DNA of 64,000 bases from Candidatus Fimenecus excrementavium (GCA_018712805.1 DVGI01000007.1:1-64000), one strand, 5' to 3'; shown: positions 8,608 through 17,304, counted from the first letter of the stretch. Program-made: numbers and translations. The notes: generated by a model from the sequence alone, not told the origin.

Positions 8608-9819
8608 TTAAACCTCCAAAAAATGTTTCATAATGTCCGGACCGTGGTCAATAAACACGCCGGTCGCCTTTGCCGTCTCTTCGTTAATCGTGTCAACGCC
8701 TTGCTGTTCGGCGTTTTTGTGATAAATCAGATACGGCACCGGGTCGGACGCGTGCGTCTGGGTCACAATCGGCGTCGGGTGGTCCGGCAAAATCATGACC
8801 TTATAGTCTTCCCCGATTTCCTCCAAGCCCTGCAAAACAATCGGCAAAACGCGGCTGTCAATCATTTCGATTGCCTTCACCTTGTTTTCCGGCTCGTTTC
8901 TGTGGCCGCATTCGTCGGGCGCTTCCAAATGAATATAGGCAAAATCGCAGCCGTTTTTAAGCGCATTCACAGCCGCTTCGGCCTTGCCCTCAAAATTGGT
9001 GTCGATATAGCCGGTCGCGCCTTCGACCTGCGGGGTTTCCATTTTGGCGCACTTGCCGATGCCTTTTAACAAATCGACCGCGGAAACAATTGCGCCTTTT
9101 AAGCCGAACGTGTCGTAAAACGACGGCAGCATCGGCTTTTTACCCTCGCCCCAAAGCCAAATGGAATTGGCGGGACGCTTCCCCTCAGAAACGCGCTTTT
9201 TATTGACCGGGTGGTCTTTCAAAAACGCGTAACTGTCTTTCATCATTTGCACAAGCTTCTTGGCGTTTTCGGATTTTGACAGATATTCGCCGACAACGCG
9301 GCCGGAAATGTCGTGCGGCGGGGTCATATCGCCGAGGTCGGTTGTGCCGTTTGCCCAAACCAAGCAATGGCGATAGCTCACGCCGGGATAAAACGAAAAT
9401 TCACTGTTGCCGAAATGCGCTTGCACATCGCGCATGATTTCGGCGGCTTCTTCGGTGGAAATGTCGCCCGCGCAATAATCGACCATCGTTTTGTCTTCGT
9501 AATTTTCTTCGTCGGAAAGCGTAACCAAATTGGTGCGCAGGGTGACGTCGGTGTCTTTTAAATCCACACCGATGCTCGCCGCTTCGAGCGGCGAACGGCC
9601 GGTATAATATTTTGTCGGGTCAAAGCCCAAAACGCTCATATTGGCGACGTCGCTGCCGGGCTTCATGCCGGGCGCCACGGTGCGCACAAGACCGACTTCC
9701 GCTTTTTTCGCGAGCGCGTCTATATGGGGCTTGTCCGCGCACATCATCGGCGTTTTGCCGCCGAGCGCCGGCACGGGATAATCCGCCATACCGTCGCACA
9801 AAACAACTACATATTTCAT
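8608..9819 (-). CDS. ApgM-like phosphomutase / proposed homoserine kinase
   Basis: This 403-residue protein belongs to the cofactor-independent phosphoglycerate mutase family of archaeal type (alkaline phosphatase superfamily). It has the metal site at VVLCDGMAD (D9), the conserved GSDVANMS block (residues 55-62), GRSPLEAASIG, DMTPPHDI, HLEAPDECGH and the C-terminal LPDHPTP and HASDPVPY metal-binding segments. A bacterial subfamily of these proteins has been annotated as a proposed homoserine kinase (TIGR02535). Its position one base from metY, in a cysteine-controlled operon, fits amino-acid metabolism better than glycolysis. The two roles cannot be separated by motifs alone. Confidence 0.8.
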   Translation of the reverse strand: MKYVVVLCDGMADYPVPALGGKTPMMCADKPHIDALAKKAEVGLVRTVAPGMKPGSDVANMSVLGFDPTKYYTGRSPLEAASIGVDLKDTDVTLRTNLVTLSDEENYEDKTMVDYCAGDISTEEAAEIMRDVQAHFGNSEFSFYPGVSYRHCLVWANGTTDLGDMTPPHDISGRVVGEYLSKSENAKKLVQMMKDSYAFLKDHPVNKKRVSEGKRPANSIWLWGEGKKPMLPSFYDTFGLKGAIVSAVDLLKGIGKCAKMETPQVEGATGYIDTNFEGKAEAAVNALKNGCDFAYIHLEAPDECGHRNEPENKVKAIEMIDSRVLPIVLQGLEEIGEDYKVMILPDHPTPIVTQTHASDPVPYLIYHKNAEQQGVDTINEETAKATGVFIDHGPDIMKHFLEV

Positions 9820-9822
9820 AAT

Positions 9823-10821
9823 TTATGCCTCCGGGTTAAAAGTATTTTCATCGTTATCGGGATTTTGCGGCTCGCTCCCCACGCCCGGCCGGAATGTGTC
9901 TTCCGGCTGCGGCGGCGTAAACGGCGCCTGCGGCTGCCCGTCTGCGGGCGGCTGTGTGTAAGGGGACTGCGGCGCATACCCATAGGGGTATTGCGGTGTA
10001 TCAGGGCTTTGCTGCCCGTAAGGATATTGTTGTCCGTAAGGATTCTGCTGTCCATAGGGGTTTTGCTGCGCATAAGGATTTTGCTGTTCGCAGGGATTCT
10101 GCTCGGCGGTGGGATTCTGCTCGGCGTAAGGGTCGAAAGGCATAAGCCCGACGTCCTCCGGCTGAATCGTGCCGGCCGCTAACGTAATTTGTTTTAAATT
10201 TTCGTAATACATCGCCTTGGTGGTCTGATAATACGGCCAGACATAGATAAACGCAATGCCGGCAGTTAAACCAACCAACAGCCACCAGCCGATAAAGCTC
10301 AATTCCAGCACGAACAAATCCCACTTGCAGCCGTCGGTAAGCGCAGAACTGATTTCCCGCGCACGTTTGCAGCCGACTTGCGGATTGTCGTGCAAAACAT
10401 AATACACTTGTGAATAAGAAAGCGCGGCTATAATGCCGGGAATGATAAACAACAAAGTCCAAACGCCAATAATAAGTCCGGTCACAAAGCCAACCAAAAG
10501 ATAATCCCCGTAGCGGTCGAAGCCTTCTTTGTAAACGCTTTTCCAATCGGGTGAAAATCCGCGCAGATGGCTAAGGAAAAAGCCGCAAAAGGCAACTGTA
10601 AACGGAATCAAAAGAACATTTATCAAAGAACTTCCGGCATCGCTGAATTGCATTGCAAACCGGTTCAGAGAAAAAAACTCATAGATGGACAACCCAACGG
10701 AAGTCACAATTCCGATTGCCAAAATCGGCAAATAGGCAACGAACATGAACCACCAGCGGTTATCTTGCCCGATAAAGGCACGGGCATCTCGTTTAATCGC
10801 GCTTCTGTCTAATTCGTTCAT
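9823..10821 (-). CDS. DUF975 membrane protein with repetitive QNPYGQ tail
   Basis: Residues 1-205 form a DUF975-type membrane domain with about five helices and the family pattern LLFIIPGIIAALSYSQVYYVLHDNP followed by a short C-terminal helix pair. From about residue 220 the protein changes to a hydrophilic tail rich in Pro, Gln, Tyr and Asn made of degenerate QQNPYG units, ending in an acidic stretch. The tail probably lies in the cytoplasm; similar tails are common on otherwise unrelated clostridial membrane proteins. It sits between cysS and the ApgM-like gene with gaps of 33 and 3 bases, so it is probably cotranscribed. Function is unknown. Confidence 0.8.
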   Translation of the reverse strand: MNELDRSAIKRDARAFIGQDNRWWFMFVAYLPILAIGIVTSVGLSIYEFFSLNRFAMQFSDAGSSLINVLLIPFTVAFCGFFLSHLRGFSPDWKSVYKEGFDRYGDYLLVGFVTGLIIGVWTLLFIIPGIIAALSYSQVYYVLHDNPQVGCKRAREISSALTDGCKWDLFVLELSFIGWWLLVGLTAGIAFIYVWPYYQTTKAMYYENLKQITLAAGTIQPEDVGLMPFDPYAEQNPTAEQNPCEQQNPYAQQNPYGQQNPYGQQYPYGQQSPDTPQYPYGYAPQSPYTQPPADGQPQAPFTPPQPEDTFRPGVGSEPQNPDNDENTFNPEA

Positions 10822-10854
10822 AAAATTACCCTCTCTCCCTTGTGCACACGGCGC

Positions 10855-12255
10855 TTACGCGCGGTGCCACTTGACGCCTTGGGGGGTGTCTTCTAAGACA
10901 ATGCCTTTCTCTTTCAGTTCGTCGCGGATACGGTCCGCTTCCGCCCAGTTTTTGGCTTTTCTCGCCGCCTGACGCGCTTCAATCATTTTTTCCACTTCGG
11001 CGTCCAAATCGTCCGCCTGTTCGTGCGGGTAAACAATCCCTAGCACGCCTGTGAGTTCGTCAAACAGTTTCATTGCTTCCGTAATCAGCGCTTTGGAGCC
11101 GGACTGCAGGACGGATACGTTAATGTCGCGCACAAGCTCGAACACGGCGGCAAGGCCGTCGGCTGTGTTGAGGTCGTCATCCATCGCTTCAATAAACTGC
11201 TGTTTGCGCGCTTCCATTTGCGCGCGAATTTCCGCGGCGTTTTCGGGTTCAGTATCCCCCGCATTTTTCAGCGCAAAGTCAAGGCTGTCGCGGCAGGTGT
11301 GCAGACGCGTCAGCGACGCTTTGCACTGGTCGATAATATCGACGCTGTAATTGATGGGGCTTCTGTAATGGGAAGAAATCATCAAATAGCGAATCGGCTC
11401 ATAGCCGTATTTTTCCGCCACGTCGCGCACGGTGAAGAAATTGCCGAGCGATTTGGACATTTTGACGTTGTCAACGTTGATATAGCCGTTGTGCATCCAA
11501 TAATTGGCAAACGGCACGCCGTTGCAGCACTCGCTTTGCGCGATTTCGTTTTCATGGTGCGGGAAAATCAAATCCTGCCCGCCGCAGTGAATGTCAATCG
11601 TATCACCGAGATAGCGGCGCACCATTGCCGAGCACTCAATGTGCCAGCCGGGTCTGCCGTTGCCCCAAGGGGACGGCCAGTAAGGCTCGCCGGGTTTTGC
11701 GCCTTTCCAAAGGGCAAAGTCCATCGGGTCTTTTTTCAGTTCACCGATGTTAATCCGCGCGCCGGCTTCCAAATCCTCTAAGGGCTGGTGGGAAAGCTTG
11801 CCGTATTCCGAGAAATTTTTGGGGCTGAAATACACGTCGCCGTTTTCCACCGGGTACGCGTAGCCTTTCTCGACCAAAGTTTTGATAATCTCAATAATTT
11901 CGTCGATATTTTCCGTCGCTTTCGGGTGGACGGTCGCTTCGCGGAAGTTGAGTCCTTTCGCATCTTTCCAAAATTCTTCAATGTATTTTTCGGAAACGGT
12001 TTTGTAGTCCGTCCCCTCTTCAATCGCTTTTTTGATGATTTTGTCATCGATGTCGGTGAAATTCTGAACGAATTTCACTTTGTAGCCGCGGAATTCGAGA
12101 TAGCGGCATAAGGTATCGAAAACGCACAGGGGACGCGCATTTCCGATATGGATATAGTTATAAACCGTCGGGCCGCAGGCGTAAATTTTCACTTCGCCCG
12201 GCGTAATGGTTTTCAATTCTTCTTTTTTACGCGTTAAGGTGTTGTAAATGCGCAT
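10855..12255 (-). CDS. cysS: Cysteinyl-tRNA synthetase
   Basis: The 466-residue class I aminoacyl-tRNA synthetase charges tRNA-Cys. It shows KIYACGPTVYNYIHIGNARP-type HIGH region near residues 24-43, CysRS-specific WPSPWGNGRPGWHIECSAM, the zinc-binding GGQDLIFPHHENEIAQSE block, and the KMSKSLGN signature. The C-terminal DALR-like helical domain is complete. Two in-frame ATGs lie close together; the second (12255) is chosen because AAAGGAG is seven bases away, while it abuts the first (12261). It follows cysE by about 27 bases and lies under the Cys T-box. Confidence 0.95.
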   Translation of the reverse strand: MRIYNTLTRKKEELKTITPGEVKIYACGPTVYNYIHIGNARPLCVFDTLCRYLEFRGYKVKFVQNFTDIDDKIIKKAIEEGTDYKTVSEKYIEEFWKDAKGLNFREATVHPKATENIDEIIEIIKTLVEKGYAYPVENGDVYFSPKNFSEYGKLSHQPLEDLEAGARINIGELKKDPMDFALWKGAKPGEPYWPSPWGNGRPGWHIECSAMVRRYLGDTIDIHCGGQDLIFPHHENEIAQSECCNGVPFANYWMHNGYINVDNVKMSKSLGNFFTVRDVAEKYGYEPIRYLMISSHYRSPINYSVDIIDQCKASLTRLHTCRDSLDFALKNAGDTEPENAAEIRAQMEARKQQFIEAMDDDLNTADGLAAVFELVRDINVSVLQSGSKALITEAMKLFDELTGVLGIVYPHEQADDLDAEVEKMIEARQAARKAKNWAEADRIRDELKEKGIVLEDTPQGVKWHRA

Positions 12256-12282
12256 ATACATTCTCCTTTATCAACGAGATTG

Positions 12283-12921
12283 TTATTTTTCTTCTGCTTT
12301 CAGTTTCGCAAGCTCTTTTTCCAGACGTTCGATATGCACGGACATTTTGCAAAGTTCCTGCGACACGGGGTCGGGAATGTGCACCTGGTCGAGGTCCACG
12401 CGTTTGCCGCGGCGTTTAACAACGCGCGCCGGCACGCCGACCGCGGTGGAATCCGGCGGGATTTCTTCGAGCACGACCGCGCCGGCGGCAATGTTGCTGT
12501 TGTCGCCCACTTTGAAAGGACCGAGCACTTTCGCGCCCGCGCCGATTAAAACGCCGTTGCCGATTGTCGGGTGGCGTTTGCCGGTGTCTTTGCCCGTGCC
12601 GCCTAAGGTAACGCCTTGATAAAGCGTTACGTCGTCGCCGATTTCGGCGGTTTCGCCAATCACGACGCCGGTGCCGTGGTCAATGAAAAACCGGCGGCCG
12701 ATTTTTGCGGCGGGGTGAATTTCAATGCCGGTTTTGCGCACGGCGCGCTGGGAAACGTACCGCGCCCAAAATTTATGGTTGTGCCGCCAAAGCCAGTTAG
12801 CTCGGCGGTGCATCCGAATGGCTTTAAGCCCCGGATATAAAAGCAAAATCTGTAACGTGGAGGTAGCCGCCGGGTCACGATCTTTGACGGCCTGGATATC
12901 CTCCTTTAATCTGTCAAACAT
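12283..12921 (-). CDS. cysE: Serine O-acetyltransferase
   Basis: The 212-residue enzyme makes O-acetylserine, the direct precursor of cysteine. It carries a helical N-terminal domain and a left-handed beta-helix of hexapeptide repeats (IHPAAKIGRRFFIDHG, VVIGETAEIGDDVTLYQG, ILIGAGAKVLG). The DHG and GGTGKDTGKRHP segments match the CysE active site. The short N-terminal domain is the form typical of Gram-positive bacteria. The ATG at 12921 is chosen over the longer frame because GGAGG lies six bases upstream and the earlier codons fall inside the T-box terminator. It is the first gene after the T-box. Confidence 0.93.
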   Translation of the reverse strand: MFDRLKEDIQAVKDRDPAATSTLQILLLYPGLKAIRMHRRANWLWRHNHKFWARYVSQRAVRKTGIEIHPAAKIGRRFFIDHGTGVVIGETAEIGDDVTLYQGVTLGGTGKDTGKRHPTIGNGVLIGAGAKVLGPFKVGDNSNIAAGAVVLEEIPPDSTAVGVPARVVKRRGKRVDLDQVHIPDPVSQELCKMSVHIERLEKELAKLKAEEK

Positions 12922-12933
12922 AGGTTTTCCTCC

Positions 12934-13172
12934 AAAATAAAAGAAACGCCCCCGCTGCCCCGAAAAAGGACAGCGAAGGCGGTTATTCCGCGGTTCCACT
13001 TCGCATTTATCGCTCTTTTGCCTTAACGCGGCGAAACGGACGGGGATACTTCGTTCCCCCCGCCAGCTTAAGAGTGCATTTCACACGGGCTTCTTTAAGG
13101 CCGCTTACAGCCGGCGGCGGCCTCTCTCTAGAAAGAACAACATCGTGTTACTTCTCTCCGTCACAGCAGTTC
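12934..13172 (-). promoter_or_regulatory. Cysteine-specific T-box leader
   Basis: The minus-strand leader has the T-box core AAGTGGAACCGCGG (13001-12988). Its UGGA bulge would pair with a tRNA 3' end whose discriminator is U, as in tRNA-Cys. A stem I with a GAGAAGTAACACG loop-E-like strand is present, and opposite it lies GAAATGCAC with a UGC cysteine codon at 13078-13076 as specifier. The terminator stem runs 12981-12947 and is followed by TTTCTTTTATTTT. Uncharged tRNA-Cys should stabilise the antiterminator and switch on cysE, cysS and probably the genes behind them. Confidence 0.9.
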
Positions 13173-13178
13173 ATTAAC

Positions 13179-13187
13179 AGTATAGCA
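13179..13187 (-). promoter_or_regulatory. Extended -10 promoter of the Cys T-box operon
   Basis: TGCTATACT on the minus strand is an extended -10 element (TATACT at 13184-13179). The -35 region is poor, which fits dependence on the TGn extension. The transcript would start near 13172, right at the T-box. Confidence 0.6.
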
Positions 13188-13210
13188 CAGGTTTCTGGTT
13201 TTTGCACCTG

Positions 13211-13807
13211 TTATTTTGTGTAGTCAATGACATTTTTACTATCTTTAATATAAATCGCGCCGGAAATCACGGTCAAAATCGCCGTAATCCACAAAAGGCC
13301 GTTGGAAATCAGCGACAACAGGTTGTCGGGAAGCGTTGCAGCAAAATCCGCAGCATAGGTTTGCAGGAGACCTTGCACTTCGCCGAGCAGCATAATCACA
13401 ATTGTAAAGGTCATTTGGCTGACGGTTTTGAGTTTGCCCCAGAAATTCGCCGGAATGACCACGCCGTTTGCGGCGGCAATCATACGGATAGAGGCAACCG
13501 CAAATTCACGCGTCAGGACAATCATCACAATCCAAATGTTGCAAAGGTCCATCACCATAAACGCGAGCAGCGCCGAAGTGGTCAAAACCTTGTCGGCAAT
13601 CGGGTCTAAAAGTTTCCCGAAATTGGTAATCTGGTTGTTTTTTCTTGCGAGTTTGCCGTCAATCGCGTCGGTAATCGCTGCAAACGAATAAATAATTGTG
13701 GCAACCAAAAAGCGGTGCGGTAAAGATTCCCACAAAAGGACCGCCAAAAAGACCGGCGTAATAATCATACGCGCTATGGTCAGCTTATTGGGTGTGTTCA
13801 GTTTCAT
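13211..13807 (-). CDS. pgsA: CDP-diacylglycerol-glycerol-3-phosphate phosphatidyltransferase
   Basis: The 198-residue integral membrane enzyme makes phosphatidylglycerol phosphate, the committed step to phosphatidylglycerol. It contains the CDP-alcohol phosphotransferase signature DG-x2-AR-x8-G-x3-D-x3-D in DAIDGKLARKNNQ...FGKLLDPIADK, near residues 47-72, and about five membrane helices. Its ATG overlaps the end of rimO by four bases, so it is the last gene of the recA-recX-rimO-pgsA operon. No clear terminator lies behind it, so some transcripts could run into the T-box leader. Confidence 0.93.
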   Translation of the reverse strand: MKLNTPNKLTIARMIITPVFLAVLLWESLPHRFLVATIIYSFAAITDAIDGKLARKNNQITNFGKLLDPIADKVLTTSALLAFMVMDLCNIWIVMIVLTREFAVASIRMIAAANGVVIPANFWGKLKTVSQMTFTIVIMLLGEVQGLLQTYAADFAATLPDNLLSLISNGLLWITAILTVISGAIYIKDSKNVIDYTK

Positions 13808-15129
13808 ACAACTTCTCCGATCAAATCATAGTCCTGCACCTCGAAGATTTCGACTTCGACGAAATCCCCGTCTTGCAGTTCATAGCCGCAGGTGAAATGC
13901 ACCTGCCCGTCAATTTCGGGCGCGTCGCGCCAAGTCCGGCCGTAATAACTGTCGGTGTAAGCGTCATAGCCTTCCACAACGGTGGGCAGGATTTTGCCGA
14001 CAAGTTCTTCACTTTTTTCTTCGAAAATCCGGTATTGCTGTTCCATGACGACTTCGCCGCGCTCTTTTCGGACGTCCTCGTCAATTTGGTCGGGCAGCAG
14101 CGCCGCGGGCGTGCCCTCTTCGGTCGAATAGGCAAAACAGCCGAGCCGGTCAAACCGCGCTTCTTTCACAAATTCGCAAAGCGTTTCAAAGGCTTCTTCG
14201 GTTTCGCCCGGGAAGCCGGTAATGAGCGTTGTGCGCAGCACAACGTCGGGCATTTTTTCGCGGATTTTCTTTAAAAGTGCCAAAAGGCATTCTTTGTCGC
14301 CCTTGCGGTTCATCGCCTTTAACACGGCGGCATCGGCGTGCTGAATCGGAATATCCAAATAATTTAAAATCTTGTCGCTCGACGCCATAACGTCAATCAG
14401 CTCATCGGAAATGCGCTCGGGATAGCAGTAAAGGACGCGAATCCACTGCAGTTTCTCAATTTGAGACAAGGCTTTCAACAGCGCAGGCAGAGCGGATTTG
14501 CCGTATAAATCCTCGCCGTAGCGGGTGGTATCCTGCGCGACGACAACCAACTCTTTCACGCCGTTTTCGGCAAGAGTTTTCGCCTCTTCCAAAATTTCCT
14601 CCGCCGGGCGGCTGCGGAATTCGCCGCGAATGGACGGAATCGCGCAGTATGTACAGTGGTTGGAACAGCCCTCGGCGATTTTCAGATAGGCAAACCACGG
14701 CGGCGTGGTCAAAAGCCGTTCGCCGGAAAGCGGCAAACAGGTCTTTTCCCCGAACGTCTCAACGGTTTCGCCGGAAAGCACACGGCGGCAGACATCGCAG
14801 ATGTCGGCATTGGAACCAATACCGACGACGGCGTCGATTTCGGGAATTTCGCTTAAAATTTCCTCTTTATAGCGTTCGGCAAGGCAGCCGGTGACAATAA
14901 TTTTGCCGATAACGCCCTCTTTTTTGAGTTCCGCCATATCTAATATATTCTCAATGGCTTCCTTTTTTGCATCTTCAATAAAAGCGCAGGTGTTGACAAT
15001 CACCGCGTCGGCACCGTCGACGTCGTTGGTAATCTCAAAGCCGCCCTCAGCGAGCTTTGCAAGCAAGATTTCCGCGTCGACTTGGTTTTTCGGGCAGCCG
15101 AGCGAGATCATTCCGATTTTTTCAGGCAT
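13804..15129 (-). CDS. rimO: Ribosomal protein S12 methylthiotransferase
   Basis: The 441-residue radical-SAM enzyme adds a methylthio group to an aspartate of ribosomal protein S12. The N-terminal UPF0004 domain has three cysteines (SLGCPKNQVD, VNTCAF, VTGCLAERY), the central radical-SAM domain has CSNHCTYCAIP, and the C-terminus is a TRAM domain. SLGCPKNQVD and the Asn-containing ILNYLDIPIQHA region are typical of RimO rather than MiaB. It overlaps recX by eight bases and pgsA by four, indicating coupled translation. Confidence 0.94.
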   Translation of the reverse strand: MPEKIGMISLGCPKNQVDAEILLAKLAEGGFEITNDVDGADAVIVNTCAFIEDAKKEAIENILDMAELKKEGVIGKIIVTGCLAERYKEEILSEIPEIDAVVGIGSNADICDVCRRVLSGETVETFGEKTCLPLSGERLLTTPPWFAYLKIAEGCSNHCTYCAIPSIRGEFRSRPAEEILEEAKTLAENGVKELVVVAQDTTRYGEDLYGKSALPALLKALSQIEKLQWIRVLYCYPERISDELIDVMASSDKILNYLDIPIQHADAAVLKAMNRKGDKECLLALLKKIREKMPDVVLRTTLITGFPGETEEAFETLCEFVKEARFDRLGCFAYSTEEGTPAALLPDQIDEDVRKERGEVVMEQQYRIFEEKSEELVGKILPTVVEGYDAYTDSYYGRTWRDAPEIDGQVHFTCGYELQDGDFVEVEIFEVQDYDLIGEVV

Positions 15130-15745
15130 CGAAAAACTCCTCTGTTTCTGAATTCACTTCGGCGAGCGCCGCTTTGATGTCGCCGTAACTATAACCCATT
15201 CGCAATAAGGCGTTGACGGCGCGCCGTTTTCCTTTTTCGTCTTGCAGGGAAGCGCTGTACTTCCCCTGCAACAGTACTATAATACGATTTTTATCGTCTT
15301 TGTCAAGGCTTTCGACCGCATTTTGGGCAATTTCACGATTTACGCCGCGGCGCAGCAGTTCCGAAAAAATCCGGCGGGGCGCAAAGTGTTTTCGCTCATA
15401 AAGTTCTTCGGCAAGCTGTTCTGAAAACGCTTCGTCATCTAAAAGATAAAGCGACTTTGCTTTTTCCACCGCCGCCCGCGCCGGCTCATCGCCGAATTTT
15501 TGACGCAGTTTTTTATAAAGTTCTTCGCTGCCGTGCGCACGGCGGGAAAGCAAGTCCACAGCCGCGTTAAACGCACGGCGGGAGCTGACCGCCGTTTGCA
15601 GGGCAGCCAGCTCCTCGCTGTCAATTTCTGTTTTGTTGTACCACTCGGAAGAAAACCAAAACGTATTGTCGACCGTCATGGCGTATTCTTCGTCGAGAAA
15701 AATATGGATTTTATCGAGCTTTCCGGGCTTTACAGACAGTTTCAT
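15122..15745 (-). CDS. recX: RecA regulatory protein RecX
   Basis: The 207-residue protein is rich in charged helices and has the RecX repeats, for example [44 protein letters not shown] and YSASLQ...[18 protein letters not shown]. RecX binds RecA filaments and limits recombinase activity. Its ATG overlaps the recA stop by four bases, so the inhibitor is made together with its target under the same LexA box. Confidence 0.9.
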   Translation of the reverse strand: MKLSVKPGKLDKIHIFLDEEYAMTVDNTFWFSSEWYNKTEIDSEELAALQTAVSSRRAFNAAVDLLSRRAHGSEELYKKLRQKFGDEPARAAVEKAKSLYLLDDEAFSEQLAEELYERKHFAPRRIFSELLRRGVNREIAQNAVESLDKDDKNRIIVLLQGKYSASLQDEKGKRRAVNALLRMGYSYGDIKAALAEVNSETEEFFDA

Positions 15746-16860
15746 TCGTCGTCATCGACCGCAACGTCGATTTTTGCGCGCGCCGCCGCTTTGGTGGTTG
15801 CCACGGGTTTATAGGCAATCGGCTCGTCGGCGGGGTCAATCTTCTTTTCGGGCTTTTCTTCGGTCTTTTCCGTTTGGGCTTTCATTTGTTCTTTGACCTG
15901 TTTGGCGATTTCTTCGCAAAGCGCGGTATTGGTGCGGAACAAAGTCTTTACGTTGTCACGCCCCTGGCCGAGTCGTTCACCGTTGTAAGAGAACCACGCG
16001 CCGCTCTTTTTGACGATACCCAAATTCACCGCCATGTCAAGCACTTCGCCGGCGTGAGAGATGCCCTCGCCGTACATAATGTCAAATTCCGCAACTTTGA
16101 AGGGCGGAGCGACTTTGTTTTTCACGATTTTTACCTTAGTGCGCGAACCGACAAATTCCCCGCCGGCACCTTTTAAGGATTCCACGCGGCGGACATCCAT
16201 TCTGATGGTCGAATAGAATTTCAGCGCACGGCCGCCGGTTGTCACTTCGGGGTTGCCGTAGACGACACCGACTTTTTCACGCAACTGGTTGATAAATATA
16301 ATAATGGTATTGGATTTGGAAATGACGCCGGTGAGTTTGCGCAGCGCCTGTGACATCAGTCTTGCCTGCAAACCGACGTGGCTGTCGCCCATTTCGCCGT
16401 CGATTTCCGCGCGCGGCACCAAAGCGGCGACGGAGTCCACAACGATAACGTCCAACGCACCGGAACGCGCCAGGGCTTCGACAATTTCGAGCGCCTGTTC
16501 GCCGTTGTCCGGCTGGGAAACCAAAAGGGAGTCCACATCGACACCGAGCTTTGCGGCATAAACGGGGTCGAGCGCGTGTTCCGCGTCAACAAACGCTGCG
16601 TCGCCGCCGGCTTTCTGCGCCTCGGCAACCACGTGCAGCGCCAACGTCGTTTTACCGGAAGATTCCGGACCGTAGATTTCGACAATTCTGCCTTTCGGCA
16701 GGCCGCCGATACCGGTTGCCATATCGAGCGCCAAAGACCCTGTGGAAATTGCTTCCACATTTAAAGCGCGGCTTTCGCCCAGCCGCATAATCGCGCCCGC
16801 GCCGTATTTCTTTTCAATTTGTAAAAGCGCGGTTTCCAGCGCCTTATTTTTTTCCGCCAT
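15742..16860 (-). CDS. recA: Recombinase RecA
   Basis: The 372-residue protein is the strand-exchange and SOS co-protease enzyme. Walker A is [10 protein letters not shown], Walker B is [10 protein letters not shown], and the L2 loop region reads [10 protein letters not shown]...[11 protein letters not shown], all standard. The C-terminal 50 residues are a Lys/Glu/Ala-rich tail ending in DDDE, as in most RecA proteins. The ATG at 16860 is chosen because GGAGGAG lies just upstream; the longer frame runs through the promoter and LexA box. It heads the recA-recX-rimO-pgsA operon. Confidence 0.97.
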   Translation of the reverse strand: MAEKNKALETALLQIEKKYGAGAIMRLGESRALNVEAISTGSLALDMATGIGGLPKGRIVEIYGPESSGKTTLALHVVAEAQKAGGDAAFVDAEHALDPVYAAKLGVDVDSLLVSQPDNGEQALEIVEALARSGALDVIVVDSVAALVPRAEIDGEMGDSHVGLQARLMSQALRKLTGVISKSNTIIIFINQLREKVGVVYGNPEVTTGGRALKFYSTIRMDVRRVESLKGAGGEFVGSRTKVKIVKNKVAPPFKVAEFDIMYGEGISHAGEVLDMAVNLGIVKKSGAWFSYNGERLGQGRDNVKTLFRTNTALCEEIAKQVKEQMKAQTEKTEEKPEKKIDPADEPIAYKPVATTKAAARAKIDVAVDDDE

Positions 16861-16876
16861 GGAATCTCCTCCAAAT

Positions 16877-16890
16877 CGCACAAATGTTCG
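16877..16890 (-). promoter_or_regulatory. LexA (SOS) box at recA
   Basis: On the minus strand CGAACATTTGTGCG matches the Gram-positive consensus CGAACrnryGTTyG at 12 of 14 positions. It lies about ten bases downstream of the -10 box, near the transcription start, so LexA binding would block transcription. Confidence 0.8.
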
Positions 16891-16899
16891 TTCTTTTGA

Positions 16900-16928
16900 A
16901 TTATAACCTACTCCCTTAGAAAAAGCAA
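16900..16928 (-). promoter_or_regulatory. recA promoter
   Basis: TTGCTT (16928-16923) and a perfect TATAAT (16905-16900) lie 17 bases apart on the minus strand, immediately before the LexA box. Confidence 0.8.
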
Positions 16929-16987
16929 TAGTTTTTTGTGAAATTTCCCGCTCGTACAAAGAAAATGCGGATTTTTCAAAAAAATGC

Positions 16988-17016
16988 TTGCATTCTCTGA
17001 AAGTTTCTGCTAATAT
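16988..17016 (+). promoter_or_regulatory. rpmB promoter
   Basis: TTGCAT (16988-16993) and TAATAT (17011-17016) are 17 bases apart with a TG extension just before the -10 box. It starts a short leader of about 30 bases. Confidence 0.75.
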
Positions 17017-17051
17017 ATTGTCTGTTATTGATGAAAGGGAGGTGCCTCGTA

Positions 17052-17240
17052 ATGGCCAAATGTGAATTCTGTGGCAAAGATGTAAAATTCGGCATTAAAG
17101 TTTCGCACTCACACAGACGCTCCAACAGAACCTGGAAACCCAATGTTAAAAGAGTTAAGGCGATCGTGAACGGCTCTCCTAAAAGAGTGTACGCTTGCAC
17201 ACGCTGCCTGCGCTCCGGTAAGGTTACCCGCGCAGTCTAA
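17052..17240 (+). CDS. rpmB: 50S ribosomal protein L28
   Basis: The 62-residue basic protein has the L28 pattern [14 protein letters not shown]...[14 protein letters not shown]...[15 protein letters not shown]. Two CxxC pairs (CEFC and CTRC) form the zinc-binding variant of L28. The ATG at 17052 is preceded by AAAGGGAGGTG. It is transcribed alone, divergent from recA, and closed by a terminator. Confidence 0.97.
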   Translation: MAKCEFCGKDVKFGIKVSHSHRRSNRTWKPNVKRVKAIVNGSPKRVYACTRCLRSGKVTRAV

Positions 17241-17260
17241 TTGGAATGCAGAATGATTTA

Positions 17261-17288
17261 ACGCCCGCTTTTTCGCGGGCGTTTTTTC
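17261..17288 (+). terminator. rpmB terminator
   Basis: ACGCCCGC (17261-17268) and GCGGGCGT (17274-17281) form an 8-bp stem with a TTTTTC loop, followed by TTTTTTCTTTG. Confidence 0.9.
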
Positions 17289-17304
17289 TTTGTCTTTTTT
17301 GGGT

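Noticed and set aside
6963..8633. A 556-codon open frame on the plus strand across the phosphoesterase start and metY
   Set aside because: It is antisense to metY, which has clear PLP motifs, and translates to an Arg/Val-rich product with no family. It is a shadow of the GC bias in metY.
12922..12999. A longer start for cysE
   Set aside because: The extra codons lie in the T-box terminator stem; the ATG at 12921 has GGAGG.
13211..13609. A plus-strand frame opposite pgsA
   Set aside because: It has no ribosome site and its codon pattern mirrors pgsA on the minus strand.
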